DNA of 51,067 bases, taken from Clostridiales bacterium UBA7103. Lineage in GTDB: Bacteria > Bacillota > Clostridia > Oscillospirales > Oscillospiraceae. The notes beneath the pieces are model-generated. The model did not search any database. It had not been told where the DNA came from and was given only the letters and a program-made list of their open reading frames with translations. This document shows, one piece after another, positions 8,002-16,973 of this stretch; position 1 is the first letter of the stretch; every line of letters starts with the position of its first letter. Made by a program: the position numbers and the translations under genes. Where the stretch lies: assembly GCA_002493305.1 (NCBI GenBank), contig DKYJ01000058.1, positions 1 to 51,067 on the forward strand, given 5' to 3'.

Positions 8002-9192
8002 ATGGAGAATATTTTAAACACCCTGTCCCAGCTCTGGGAAGGCTCAGGCTTCTGCCTGCTGCTCAACGACTGGCGGCAGCTGGCAATGATAGTCATCGCC
8101 TGCGTGCTGCTGTATCTGGGTCTTGTGAAGAAGTTCGAGCCGTTGCTGCTGGTGGGCATAGCCTTTGGCATGCTGCTGGCTAATCTCCCCGGTTCCAACA
8201 TGTACCATCCGGAGCTGTGGGACGCATATATTGCCGGGGAGATCACCCTCACCGGCATCATCCACGACGGCGGCCTGCTGGATATCCTCTATATCGGCGT
8301 AAAATCCGGGCTTTACCCCTCGCTCATTTTCATGGGCGTGGGCGCAATGACGGATTTCGGCCCGCTGCTTGCTAACCCCAAGTCCCTTCTGCTGGGCGCT
8401 GCCGCGCAGTTTGGCATCTTCGCGGCGTTCATTCTGGCTATGTGCGTGTTCGGCTTTGCGCCTAATGTGGCGGCGGCCATCGCCATCATCGGCGGCGCAG
8501 ACGGCCCCACGGCCATATGGCTCACCTCCAAGCTTGCGCCGGACTATCTGGCCCCTATCGCTATCGCCGCGTATTCGTATATGGCGCTGATACCCATGAT
8601 CCAGCCGCCGTTTATGCGTCTGCTCACCACTAAGGAGGAGCGCGAGTGCAAAATGGAGCAGCTTAAGCCCGTCAGCAAGACGCAGAAGGTGCTTTTCCCC
8701 ATTATTGTGACGGTTTTTGTCTGCCTGCTGCTGCCTTCTGTGGCTCCGCTGCTGGGCTGTTTGATGCTGGGCAATCTCTTCAAGGAGTGCGGCCTGACCG
8801 ATAGGCTTTCCGACACCGCGCAGAACGCCATGATGAACATTGTGACTATCTTCCTGTCCACATCTGTGGGCGCTACGGCGCTTTATAACCGTTTTCTCAC
8901 ATGGCAGACCTTCTTTATAATCCTGCTGGGTCTGGGCGCTTTCGTTTTGGCAACCATCGGCGGCCTGCTGCTCGGTAAGCTCATGTATAAGCTCTCCGGC
9001 GGCAAGATAAATCCCCTTATCGGCTCCGCGGGCGTTTCCGCCGTGCCCATGGCCGCCCGTGTCTCCCAGAAGGAGGGTCAGCGCGCCAATCCCTCCAACT
9101 TCCTGCTGATGCATGCCATGGGCCCCAATGTGGCGGGCGTGATAGGCTCCGCCGTCGCTGCGGGCTTCCTGCTGGCCGTGTTCGGCGGATAG
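8002..9192 (+). CDS. oadB: Na+-translocating decarboxylase beta subunit
   Basis: A 396-residue polytopic membrane protein with roughly nine to eleven hydrophobic segments. The central conserved stretch NVAAAIAIIGGADGPTAIW holds the Asp that, in the Klebsiella OadB family, takes part in Na+ binding and carboxybiotin decarboxylation. The C-terminal PNVAGVIGSAVAAG is also typical. Decarboxylation of carboxybiotin drives two Na+ out of the cell, so the operon couples oxaloacetate breakdown to a sodium gradient. It is the last gene of the operon and is followed by a strong terminator. Confidence 0.93.
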   Translation: MENILNTLSQLWEGSGFCLLLNDWRQLAMIVIACVLLYLGLVKKFEPLLLVGIAFGMLLANLPGSNMYHPELWDAYIAGEITLTGIIHDGGLLDILYIGVKSGLYPSLIFMGVGAMTDFGPLLANPKSLLLGAAAQFGIFAAFILAMCVFGFAPNVAAAIAIIGGADGPTAIWLTSKLAPDYLAPIAIAAYSYMALIPMIQPPFMRLLTTKEERECKMEQLKPVSKTQKVLFPIIVTVFVCLLLPSVAPLLGCLMLGNLFKECGLTDRLSDTAQNAMMNIVTIFLSTSVGATALYNRFLTWQTFFIILLGLGAFVLATIGGLLLGKLMYKLSGGKINPLIGSAGVSAVPMAARVSQKEGQRANPSNFLLMHAMGPNVAGVIGSAVAAGFLLAVFGG

Positions 9193-9205
9193 ATCCAATG
9201 ATGTA

Positions 9206-9240
9206 CAAAAACCTGCTGAGTTTTTTCAGCAGGTTTTTGC
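9206..9240 (+). terminator. intrinsic terminator of the oad operon
   Basis: AAAAACCTGCTGA pairs with TCAGCAGGTTTTT around a short T-rich loop, ending in five T residues; a 13-bp stem directly after oadB. Confidence 0.9.
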
Positions 9241-9310
9241 TTGTAGATAAAGATAGCTTTTGCAGGTTGTCAAATAATCGGAACGTCTTTTAGAGCCTTG
9301 ATGTGCCGGC

Positions 9311-9763
9311 CTCCACTTTTCTTTTGATTCGACAGAAGAAAAGTGGAGAGAAAAGAAAACGCGACTCAGGGGAGATGTTTCTCCCCTGAGAACCTCTCTC
9401 GGAAGCAGTATACAACATAGCGTTTCTTAGCTCGCCCTTTAGGTTTACCTCGAACACCCACTCGTACAAGTCGTCACTGCACGACGCGAATCATCTTTAC
9501 AAGGCTCGACTCAGATAACTTACAAAAGACGCAAAGTTTAATTCTCGTTTCTAAACTAACGCATGCCGAGCCCTGTAAAGATGTGCGTGGTAAGCAGCAG
9601 CGACTTTCGCCTAATGGCGCATCGGGGGTAGGATACACTTGTAACGACTTACGGCGACCTGAGAATGACCGTGTGCTGAACCTTGCACCGAGGGGTCATG
9701 GGGATACCTCCCCATGCGCCGTTTCTTTAGTTACCTTTCTTTGGAGCGAACAAAGAAAGGTAA
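9311..9763. repeat. 453-bp non-coding element built as a large imperfect inverted repeat
   Basis: This gene-free stretch consists of two diverged copies of a unit of about 225 bp facing each other. The left copy begins with a 13-bp-armed palindrome (9311-9323/9336-9348), then a second palindrome (9365-9375/9380-9390); the right copy shows the same two in mirror order (9697-9704/9709-9716 and 9731-9743/9751-9763). Between them, a 17-bp arm CATCTTTACAAGGCTCG (from about 9510) pairs with CGAGCCCTGTAAAGATG (from about 9567) with one mismatch, and TTAGCTCGCC on the left mirrors TCAGGTCGCC of the right copy. The centre is near 9540. No protein or tRNA is supported. It could be a palindromic mobile element relic, a MITE-like repeat, or a long structured RNA. 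Confidence 0.75.
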
Positions 9764-9825
9764 AACAGCCTCTCTGTCACTGGGCTGTGCAGACAGATTT
9801 CCTCAAGCTATATCATCTAAAATTT

Positions 9826-9856
9826 AAGAGCTTCTGAGAACATCTCAGAAGCTCTT
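9826..9856 (-). terminator. terminator overlapping the NUDIX stop codon
   Basis: Read on the minus strand, AAGAGCTTCTGAGA pairs perfectly (14 bp) with TCTCAGAAGCTCTT around a 3-nt loop, followed by AAATTTT. The TGA stop of the NUDIX gene lies inside the first arm. Confidence 0.8.
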
Positions 9857-10411
9857 CGCTTTTTCGATAAGTTTTTTGTATATCCGCTCTACGAACCACG
9901 GCTCGGTGGAGGCCTTGAGCGCAGCATCGGGCGTGAACCAGCGCACACCGCTGTTTTCGTCGGGGCGGATCTTCAAAGCCTGGGTATCGTCCGCCTCGAT
10001 AAGATATGTGACATTCATGTGCAGGTGGCTGGGGACATACTGCCCGCGCTTTTCGTGCCCGTCGACAGTGAGTATCTCAAGGGAGAAAATATCCTCCGTC
10101 ACGGGTCTGAGATGGTCTACTCCTGTCTCCTCCGCTACTTCCCGCAGGGCAACGGCAAGCAGATCCCGCTCGCCGTCAGCGTGCCCGCCTGTCCACGACC
10201 ATGAGTCGAATATCCGGTGGTACACCATCAGCACCTTATCCCGCGCTGGGTTTATCACCCATGCGGAGGCAGTCATATGCGCAGTCTGGTTTTCCCGGCA
10301 AAACGCGTCCTCATTGTCGGCGATGAAGCGAAGCATCAGTTCCTTATCCTGCCGCTCCTGCTCGTTTACCGGCTTATAGACGGCAATATCGCGAACAATA
10401 TCCGCTCTCAT
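9845..10411 (-). CDS. NUDIX hydrolase
   Basis: A 188-residue NUDIX protein. The NUDIX box is complete: G-x5-E-x7-REV-AEETG starting at GHADGERD, so the Mg2+-dependent diphosphate hydrolase activity should be intact. The region after the box (HLHMNVTYLIEAD, then ENSGVRWFTPDAAL) resembles the isopentenyl-diphosphate-isomerase-like/ADP-ribose pyrophosphatase branch, but the substrate cannot be read from the sequence. Its start overlaps the stop of the upstream amidase gene by 4 bp, so it is the last gene of a four-gene minus-strand operon. The stop codon is built into the terminator hairpin. Confidence 0.9.
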   Translation of the reverse strand: MRADIVRDIAVYKPVNEQERQDKELMLRFIADNEDAFCRENQTAHMTASAWVINPARDKVLMVYHRIFDSWSWTGGHADGERDLLAVALREVAEETGVDHLRPVTEDIFSLEILTVDGHEKRGQYVPSHLHMNVTYLIEADDTQALKIRPDENSGVRWFTPDAALKASTEPWFVERIYKKLIEKAKSF

Positions 10412-11232
10412 TCCGCCACCGGGTAAACGTCGTTTCTCAGGCTCTTCAGCAGGGGCAGCTCCTCCCGCGCCTGAGCGATCCTGTCCAAATCGAGCTCGGC
10501 ATAGAGTATCTGCTCCTTCTCATCGCAGCTGGCTATGATCTCGGCACCCGGCCCAACCACCGTGGAGTGTCCCCAGCACTCGTAACTGAAGCCCTCATAC
10601 TTCGCGGCGGAAGCGCCCACGATGAAAAGCTGATTGTCAACGGCTCTTGAGCGCAGAGCCAGCTCCCAGTGCATGGGCCCGGTTTTCTGATTAAACTGCG
10701 CCGGCAAAAACACCACACCAGCGCCACGCTTCGCCATGGCCCGGAAAATCTCCGGAAAGCGCACATCAAAGCATACAGCACAGCCCATCTTTCCATAGGG
10801 TGTGTCAAACACGGTTATGCTGTCGCCGGGGGTGAAGGTGTGCGACTCGTGAAAGTGCATGCCCGGCATATCAATATCAAAAAGATGTATCTTCCGGTGC
10901 CTTGCCAGAAGCCCGCCCTCAGCATCAAAGACGAAGCAGGTGTTGTAAATCCGCTCTCCATCAAGCTCAGGCACACTTCCGCCCACAAGGATAACGCCGT
11001 TATCCTTTACCCAGCCGCTCATGGCGGCATAGACCTTCTCATGCCCCATGCGGGCGAAGTCTTTAAAATACGCTCTTGCGTATGGGCAGCTGAACATCTC
11101 CGGCAGGCACACTATCTTCGCCCCGTTTTGGGCGGCCTCGGAGACCATTTTTTCGGTCTTTTTCAGGGTCTCGTCCAAGTCAAGCTCCGTCCTTATCTGG
11201 CAGAGCGCAATGGGCAGTTTGTTCTCATTCAT
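10408..11232 (-). CDS. nitrilase-superfamily carbon-nitrogen hydrolase (Nit2/omega-amidase type)
   Basis: A 274-residue member of the nitrilase superfamily with the Glu-Lys-Cys triad visible: Glu in CLPEMFS, Lys in RHRKIHLFD, and Cys in AVCFDVRFPE. The order IHLFDID..., 'FTPGD' and CFDVRFPEIFR resembles the Nit2/omega-amidase branch, which hydrolyses alpha-ketoglutaramate and alpha-ketosuccinamate. The enzyme would be cytosolic. The gene overlaps its neighbours by 4 bp on both sides (DUF1643 upstream, NUDIX downstream), so the three are translationally coupled. Family is clear; exact substrate is inference. Confidence 0.9.
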   Translation of the reverse strand: MNENKLPIALCQIRTELDLDETLKKTEKMVSEAAQNGAKIVCLPEMFSCPYARAYFKDFARMGHEKVYAAMSGWVKDNGVILVGGSVPELDGERIYNTCFVFDAEGGLLARHRKIHLFDIDMPGMHFHESHTFTPGDSITVFDTPYGKMGCAVCFDVRFPEIFRAMAKRGAGVVFLPAQFNQKTGPMHWELALRSRAVDNQLFIVGASAAKYEGFSYECWGHSTVVGPGAEIIASCDEKEQILYAELDLDRIAQAREELPLLKSLRNDVYPVAE

Positions 11233-11849
11233 ACGCTGTCAAGATACCTCACTATATCAAAGTCAATTGTTTTCTCGTCCTTGCGCAGGTACAGCGGGTG
11301 GTGAGGGTGCCCCTTTTTGGAGCAACTCCCGGCGTGGAGCCAGCGGGCACCGTAGCGCTCGCCTATTTTCACCATGTCCCTCACGCAATCTGGCAGATAT
11401 GGGCGTTTCTCGATGACCGCGCCCCACGCCGCCCACACGGCGGGTCTGTTCCCGGCCCTGGCCGCGGCTGAGACTATGTACTCAAAGGCGCGCATATTCT
11501 CCTCGTGCAGCGGAGCGTTGAGCTGTCTGTCCATATCGTCCGGCCTTGTGGCGCGCTGAGCGTAGACATTGAACATTATCCAGCTGTCAAAGCCGTTGCC
11601 GCCCGCGATACGGGCGACGGACTTAAGCGTGTTATCCAGCGCGTCCGGCGCGGCAGTGGAGGGGTTCACGCCAATACAGATCAGGGGATCTTGCCCACGG
11701 GTGCCAAGGATATACCGGTACTCTGTATAAAAATCCGGCACATAGAGCCATTTTTCGGCGTCATAGCCCCCGCTTTGGCCGGACTTTGCCAGCGCCTCAG
11801 CAAAGCTCATATGCTCTATTGCGCTGCTCTGGCAGCTTGGAACATGCAT
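11229..11849 (-). CDS. DUF1643 family protein
   Basis: A 206-residue cytosolic protein matching DUF1643: RYILGTRGQDPLICIGVNPSTA, SWIMFNVYAQRATRP and 'AWGA' around the middle. The family lacks a characterised function, though the pattern (ICIGVNPSTA, WG) is similar to uracil-DNA-glycosylase-like small domains. I chose the ATG at 11849 because GAGGGGGG lies about 9 bp upstream; an earlier in-frame ATG would overlap deeply with the AEC transporter gene. The C-terminus has HAGSCSKKGHPHHPLYL, typical of the family end. Neighbours are coupled by a 4-bp overlap downstream and a 13-bp gap upstream. Confidence 0.8.
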   Translation of the reverse strand: MHVPSCQSSAIEHMSFAEALAKSGQSGGYDAEKWLYVPDFYTEYRYILGTRGQDPLICIGVNPSTAAPDALDNTLKSVARIAGGNGFDSWIMFNVYAQRATRPDDMDRQLNAPLHEENMRAFEYIVSAAARAGNRPAVWAAWGAVIEKRPYLPDCVRDMVKIGERYGARWLHAGSCSKKGHPHHPLYLRKDEKTIDFDIVRYLDSV

Positions 11850-11862
11850 ATCCGCACCCCCC

Positions 11863-12780
11863 TCAAGCCAGAAAATATACCAGCATCGGCATGGTGACCA
11901 TAGCCACAACGGTGCTGTGGAGTATCGCCTCGGAGCTGAACACCTCGTCCCTGCCGTACTGAATGGAGAGCACGGTTATGACCACCGCGCCGGGAGCCGC
12001 CGCAATAAGAACAGCGGTCATCAGCAGGACAGGATCCGCGGTAATGAAGCCGCAGACAAAGTACACCAGCAGCGGCGCAACGATCAGCCGCAGAAATCCG
12101 CTGAGATAAAGGCGCCAGTCAGTAAACGCCGCCAGAAGGCTCACGCTGCCGAGAGAGGCGCCGATAACTATCATGCTCATTGGCATGGTTGCACCGGCGG
12201 CCGCGCTGAGCAGCTCCCTGATAATTTTTGGTACCGGCAGCTTAAACAGGAAAATTATCAGCGCTATAAAGGTTGCCACCAGCGGGGCGCTGATTATCTC
12301 CTTGAGCCGCAGGCCGCCCTCGCTGCTGCTTTTAAGCCGCCATACACCGTATGTATACAAAAACACATTGAAGGGAATACATGACAGGGAGCAGTAGAAA
12401 ACGCCCATAGGCCCGCACACGGACTCTATGACTGGCAGAGCAATGAACATGGTGTTGGTCACGCCGGTGACAAGCTCAAACACAGGAGCCTTGTTCTCAT
12501 CCATGGGTATGAGCCGTGCGGCGATTCCCGCAACCAGAGCGCACAGTAGTATTGAAACTGTCGTCACCAACAGGGCAAACGCGACTTCACCGCCGGTGAG
12601 CTCAGTCTCCGAGGTCACAACGGAATTTAAAATGGTGGCGCATAGGAACAGATTCAAAACCAGAAAACTTGCGGCCTTTGTAAAGTCCTTGCCGGCTCTG
12701 CCGCTTCTGGCAAGCACATAGCCGATGACCATAAAGACCACAAAAATTACCATTTTACCAACGAGAGCGGACATTTCCAT
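11863..12780 (-). CDS. AEC-family (auxin efflux carrier-like) transporter
   Basis: A 305-residue membrane protein with about ten hydrophobic segments in the 5+5 inverted repeat arrangement of the AEC family. Typical stretches are the N-terminal MVIGYVLARSG, the central GVTNTMFIALPVIESVCG, and the C-terminal PGAVVITVLSIQYGRDEVFSSEAILHSTVVAMVTMPM. Bacterial AEC members export or take up small organic acids such as malate, and the substrate cannot be told here. It heads the operon with DUF1643, amidase and NUDIX genes, so it might carry the amidase product or substrate; this is inference. Confidence 0.87.
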   Translation of the reverse strand: MEMSALVGKMVIFVVFMVIGYVLARSGRAGKDFTKAASFLVLNLFLCATILNSVVTSETELTGGEVAFALLVTTVSILLCALVAGIAARLIPMDENKAPVFELVTGVTNTMFIALPVIESVCGPMGVFYCSLSCIPFNVFLYTYGVWRLKSSSEGGLRLKEIISAPLVATFIALIIFLFKLPVPKIIRELLSAAAGATMPMSMIVIGASLGSVSLLAAFTDWRLYLSGFLRLIVAPLLVYFVCGFITADPVLLMTAVLIAAAPGAVVITVLSIQYGRDEVFSSEAILHSTVVAMVTMPMLVYFLA

Positions 12781-12837
12781 AACTTTTTCCCATCCAAACC
12801 ATGATTGTGCTGAGGGCGGCCCCGCCCGGAAATATTA

Positions 12838-14250
12838 TTATATGTGCAGGATCAGCTTTGCCACATAGATATATATCAGCAGCGACACCGCGTCAGTGAG
12901 CGTGGAAATAAGCGGATTTGCCATTACCGCCGGGTCAACGCCTATCTTCTCCGCCACGATGGGGAGAGTACTGCCCACGACCTTGGCGAACATAACAATG
13001 AACACGATGGAAAGGCTGACAGTTGCCGCCACGGCAACCGTCACAGCGTCATTGTGCAGCAGCATACCGTCAAGCAGCAGCATTTTGACAAAATTGATGA
13101 CTGCCAGCGTCAGGCCGCACAGCAGCGACACGCGCCATTCCTTCCACATGACGCGGAAAGCGTCCCTCGGCTCGGTATCGCCCAGAGAAAGGCTGCGGAT
13201 AACGGCTGTGGAAGCCTGCGCGCCGGAGTTGCCGCCGGTGCCCATGAGCATGGGAATAAAGGCTACCAGCCCCGCCTGCACCGCCAGCATGTCCTCAAAC
13301 GAGGTCAAAATCATGCTCGTAAATGTGGCCGACAGCATGAGGAAAAGCAGCCACGGTATACGGTTTTTCCACATATCCAGAACACTGGTGCGTGAATACG
13401 GCTTATCGGACGGTGTCATACCGGCCATGATCTCGAAGTCCTCAGTAGCTTCCTGTTCCATGACATCGATGACGTCGTCGACGGTGACAATGCCGACGAG
13501 GCGCCCTTCCTTATCCACCACGGGTAAAACGACAAGGTCGTAGTCGGAAAACTTCTCCGAAACGCTCTCCTGATCCTCAGTGGTGGTGGCGAATATGACA
13601 TTTCTGTCCATCAGCTCCTCGATGATATCGTCATCATCGGCAAGGAGCAGATCCTTCACCGTGACGACGCCCTCAAGGGTCCTGTCAGCGGCAATGACAA
13701 AGCAGACATAAATCGTCTCCTTATCCTCGCCTATGCGCCGGATACGCGCAAAGGATTCCTTCACGCTCATATATTTTTTCAAATCCACAAATTCCGAGGT
13801 CATGATGCTGCCGGCGGAATTGTCGGGATAGCGCAGATACTGGTTGATAAGATTGCGGGTCTGGGGCGTAGCCGTACGCATGACGCGCTTTACCACATTT
13901 GCCGGCAGCTCCTCCATCATGTCCACCGCGTCGTCCACATACAGCTCCTCAACGATCCCCGCAAGCTCAGAATCGGTGATGGAGTTGATGATACGCTCCT
14001 GCTCCGGCGCGTCAAAATTGGCGAAGACCTCCGCCGCTGTCTCCTTGGAAAGAAGCCGGAAAACCATGGGCATCTTGTTATCGTCGATCTCCGTCAAAAA
14101 CTCCGCCACATCGAATTCGTTCATCTCTTCCATGCGGCGCTGGAGGCTCTTCATGTCCCGCTTGTCAAGCAGCTCGGCCAGCTCGTCGGTTCTCTGTTCC
14201 TGTATCGCCTCATAGTCTATCTGGGCGTCAATTTCTCTCTCGTCCAACAA
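12838..14250 (-). CDS. mgtE: magnesium transporter MgtE
   Basis: A 470-residue MgtE-type Mg2+ channel. The cytosolic N-domain (LADELLDKRDMKSLQ... repeated short helices) and two CBS domains (SIMTSEFVDLKKYMSVKESFARIR, then DYDLVVLPVVDKEGRLVGIVTVDDVID) precede five C-terminal membrane helices with GTGGNSGAQASTAVIRSL, the family pore signature. The start is TTG at 14250: AGGAGG ends 5 bp before it, and a consensus promoter (14280-14308) would start transcription at about 14274, downstream of the nearest in-frame ATG at 14289. TTG 14247 is an equal alternative. It is divergent from the phosphoketolase gene. Gating by cytosolic Mg2+ is known for the family. Confidence 0.93.
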   Translation of the reverse strand: MLDEREIDAQIDYEAIQEQRTDELAELLDKRDMKSLQRRMEEMNEFDVAEFLTEIDDNKMPMVFRLLSKETAAEVFANFDAPEQERIINSITDSELAGIVEELYVDDAVDMMEELPANVVKRVMRTATPQTRNLINQYLRYPDNSAGSIMTSEFVDLKKYMSVKESFARIRRIGEDKETIYVCFVIAADRTLEGVVTVKDLLLADDDDIIEELMDRNVIFATTTEDQESVSEKFSDYDLVVLPVVDKEGRLVGIVTVDDVIDVMEQEATEDFEIMAGMTPSDKPYSRTSVLDMWKNRIPWLLFLMLSATFTSMILTSFEDMLAVQAGLVAFIPMLMGTGGNSGAQASTAVIRSLSLGDTEPRDAFRVMWKEWRVSLLCGLTLAVINFVKMLLLDGMLLHNDAVTVAVAATVSLSIVFIVMFAKVVGSTLPIVAEKIGVDPAVMANPLISTLTDAVSLLIYIYVAKLILHI

Positions 14251-14279
14251 ACTCACCTCCTGCAATTTTTGAGCAATAT

Positions 14280-14308
14280 ATTCTATCATGGCGGGTAAAA
14301 TATTACAA
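14280..14308 (-). promoter_or_regulatory. sigma-A promoter for mgtE
   Basis: On the minus strand, TTGTAA (14308-14303), 17-bp spacer, TAGAAT (14285-14280). It settles the choice of a TTG start for mgtE because an upstream ATG would lie outside the transcript. Confidence 0.7.
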
Positions 14309-14535
14309 GGAAAATCGCTCAGGGCCGGGCAATGCCGCACACATTTTGTAAAAATTGCTATTTTTTTGTCATTCCATATTTTTCTTGGGCATTTTTGTCA
14401 TTTTGCACATAGACTAATCAAAATTTCCTGATAATATATCATTATGTACAAATTTCCCCTTGATTTAACGCTAAGCAAGCTTAGGAGTGCCTGAAAAAAG
14501 CATATGTCCCGCGAAAGCAAAAAGGAGGTCATGTC

Positions 14536-16902
14536 ATGACAAAGTTTAAAATCAAAAGAGCGTCCGACGCGCTGCTGCAGAGCATGGACAAATATTGGCG
14601 CGCGGCAAATTATCTCACCGCATGCCAGCTTTATCTGCTGGATAACCCGCTGCTGGAAAGCCCGCTGGAGCCAGACCAGATAAAAAAGAAAATTGTGGGC
14701 CATTGGGGCACATGTCCCGGCCAGAACTTTATCTACACCCACCTTAACCGCGTCATAAAGGAATATGACCTTGACATGATATATCTCTCCGGCCCCGGGC
14801 ACGGCGGCAACGCCATGGTGGCGCAGGACTGGCTGGACGGCAGCTATCAGGAGGTTTACCCCAATATCACCCGGGACAGAGAGGGCATGCAGAAGCTTTT
14901 CAAACAGTTCTCCTTCCCCGGCGGTATACCCTCTCATGTGGCTCCTGAGACTCCCGGCTCCATCAATGAAGGCGGCGAGCTGGGCTACTCCCTTGCCCAC
15001 GCTTTCGGTGCGGTGACGGATAATCCGGAGCTTATAGCCGCCTGCGTGGTTGGCGACGGTGAGGCGGAGACCGGCCCGCTGGCCACAAGCTGGCAGCTCA
15101 ACAAGTTTCTCTCCGCCGCGACTGACGGAGCGGTGCTGCCCATACTGCACCTCAACGGCTATAAAATTGCCAATCCCACCGTTCTCTCCCGCATAAGCCA
15201 TGAGGAGCTGGAGCAATTCCTGCGCGGCTGCGGCTGGACGCCGTATTTTGTCGAGGGCTGCGACCCCATGACCATGCACCGGCTCATGGCGGATACTCTG
15301 GACGAATGCATCAAGGCCATCAAAAACTGCCAAAGCACCGCCCGGGAGCAGGGCTGCACGGATCGTCCCCGCTGGCCCATGATAGTTCTGCGCAGCCCCA
15401 AGGGCTGGACAGGGCCGGACTATGTGGACGGCGAGAAGCTGGAGGGCTACTGGCGGGCGCATCAGGTGCCTATCCAGCCCGACAGTGAGGAGCATATTCA
15501 CGCCCTTGAAAAGTGGCTGCGCAGTTACAGGCCGGAGGAGCTGTTTGACAAAAACGGCGTGCCCATTCCGGAGCTTCTGGAGCTGCCGCCCCGGGGCAAG
15601 CGGCGCATGGGCGCAAATCCCCACGCCAACGGCGGCCAGCTTCTTACGAGCCTGCGTATGCCGGATTTCAGGGACTACGGTATAGACGTGCCCTTCCCCG
15701 GCGCGGTGGAGGCTCAGGATATGTCCATGCTGGGCGGCTTTGTGCGGGATATTTACAAGCTCAACGAGGAAAGCCGCAACTTTCGCTCCTTCGGGCCTGA
15801 CGAGACGGCCTCCAATCGGCTCACCGCCGCCTTTGAAGCCACCGACAGGGCCTGGTCGGGTGAAATTCTCCCGGAGGACGACCACCTCGCCCCCGGCGGC
15901 CGGATAATGGACTCCATGCTCTCCGAGCATGTGTGTCAGGGCATGCTGGAGGGTTATCTGCTCACCGGCAGACACGGCTTTTTCAACAGCTATGAGGCCT
16001 TTATCCGCATCGTGGACTCCATGTTCTCCCAGCACGCCAAGTGGCTCAAGGTCTGCAACCAGCTGCCCTGGCGGGCGCGCATCGCCTCGCTCAACTATGT
16101 GCTTGCCTCCAACGTTTGGCAGCAGGACCACAACGGCTTTACGCATCAGGATCCCGGTTTTCTGGATCATGTGGCCAATAAGAAGGCGGACGTGGTGCGC
16201 CTGTACCTGCCGCCGGACGGCAACTGCCTGCTAAGCTGCTTCGACCACTGCATACGCAGCCGCAACTATGTGAATGTGATCGTGGCATCAAAGCATCCCC
16301 GCCCCCAATGGCTGACCATGGAGCAGGCTGTCAGACACTGCACGCAGGGCATAGGCATCTGGCAGTGGGCGTCCACCGACAGGGGCGCAGAGCCGGACAT
16401 CATCATGGCCTGCTGCGGCGATACGCCCACCCTCGAGACTCTCGCCGCCGTCACCATTTTGCGCGAGGCTTTCCCGGAGCTGAAAATCAGGGTGGTCAAT
16501 GTGGTGGATCTTATGCGCCTGCAATCCAACGAGCAGCACCCCCACGGGCTGTCTCAGCAGGAGTACGACGCCATCTTCACCACCGACAAGCCAATAGTCT
16601 TTGCCTTCCACGGCTATCCTTCCCTTATCCATGAGCTGACCTACAAGCGGCGCAACAAGAACCTGCATGTGCGCGGCTATATTGAGGAGGGCACGATCAC
16701 AACGCCCTTTGATATGCGCGTGCTCAACAAGTTAGACCGCTTCAATCTGGTACAGACAGCTGTATATAACCTCCCCCAGCTCGGCAATCGCGGGGCGTAT
16801 CTTATCCAGAGCATGAAGGATAAGCTGGTGGAGCACCGCCAGTATATCTCCAAATACGGCGTGGATATGCCGGAAGTCGCCCAGTGGCACTGGACGGAGT
16901 GA
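14536..16902 (+). CDS. xfp: xylulose-5-phosphate/fructose-6-phosphate phosphoketolase
   Basis: A 788-residue thiamine-diphosphate enzyme, the usual family length. Family signatures include GPGHGGNAMVAQDWLDGSY, EGGELGYSLAHAFGA, VVGDGEAETGPLATSW, and HQDPGFLDHV. It splits xylulose 5-phosphate (and perhaps fructose 6-phosphate) with phosphate into acetyl phosphate and glyceraldehyde 3-phosphate (or erythrose 4-phosphate). The start ATG follows AAAGGAGGTC. A long AT-rich leader separates it from mgtE on the other strand. With the transketolase genes at 28-30 kb it gives the cell an acetyl-phosphate-yielding outlet for pentose phosphates. A perfect terminator follows. Confidence 0.96.
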   Translation: MTKFKIKRASDALLQSMDKYWRAANYLTACQLYLLDNPLLESPLEPDQIKKKIVGHWGTCPGQNFIYTHLNRVIKEYDLDMIYLSGPGHGGNAMVAQDWLDGSYQEVYPNITRDREGMQKLFKQFSFPGGIPSHVAPETPGSINEGGELGYSLAHAFGAVTDNPELIAACVVGDGEAETGPLATSWQLNKFLSAATDGAVLPILHLNGYKIANPTVLSRISHEELEQFLRGCGWTPYFVEGCDPMTMHRLMADTLDECIKAIKNCQSTAREQGCTDRPRWPMIVLRSPKGWTGPDYVDGEKLEGYWRAHQVPIQPDSEEHIHALEKWLRSYRPEELFDKNGVPIPELLELPPRGKRRMGANPHANGGQLLTSLRMPDFRDYGIDVPFPGAVEAQDMSMLGGFVRDIYKLNEESRNFRSFGPDETASNRLTAAFEATDRAWSGEILPEDDHLAPGGRIMDSMLSEHVCQGMLEGYLLTGRHGFFNSYEAFIRIVDSMFSQHAKWLKVCNQLPWRARIASLNYVLASNVWQQDHNGFTHQDPGFLDHVANKKADVVRLYLPPDGNCLLSCFDHCIRSRNYVNVIVASKHPRPQWLTMEQAVRHCTQGIGIWQWASTDRGAEPDIIMACCGDTPTLETLAAVTILREAFPELKIRVVNVVDLMRLQSNEQHPHGLSQQEYDAIFTTDKPIVFAFHGYPSLIHELTYKRRNKNLHVRGYIEEGTITTPFDMRVLNKLDRFNLVQTAVYNLPQLGNRGAYLIQSMKDKLVEHRQYISKYGVDMPEVAQWHWTE

Positions 16903-16910
16903 GAACACAA

Positions 16911-16946
16911 AAAAAAGAGAACTGCCGTGCGGCAGTTCTCTTTTTT
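16911..16946. terminator. bidirectional terminator between xfp and hpf
   Basis: Perfect 16-bp palindrome: AAAAAAGAGAACTGCC, GTGC loop, GGCAGTTCTCTTTTTT. It has a T-run on either strand, serving the convergent phosphoketolase and HPF genes. Confidence 0.93.
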
Positions 16947-16973
16947 GCGGAAGGCTCAGCTTCCGCGCTATAT

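Noticed and set aside
9583..9837. 84-codon frame inside the inverted-repeat element
   Set aside because: Half of it lies in the paired arms of the element; no ribosome site, no family resemblance.
14398..16170. Long minus-strand open frame opposite the phosphoketolase gene
   Set aside because: It mirrors a strongly conserved gene, has no ribosome site or family motif, and has Arg/Ala/Gly-rich composition of an antisense shadow in GC-rich DNA.
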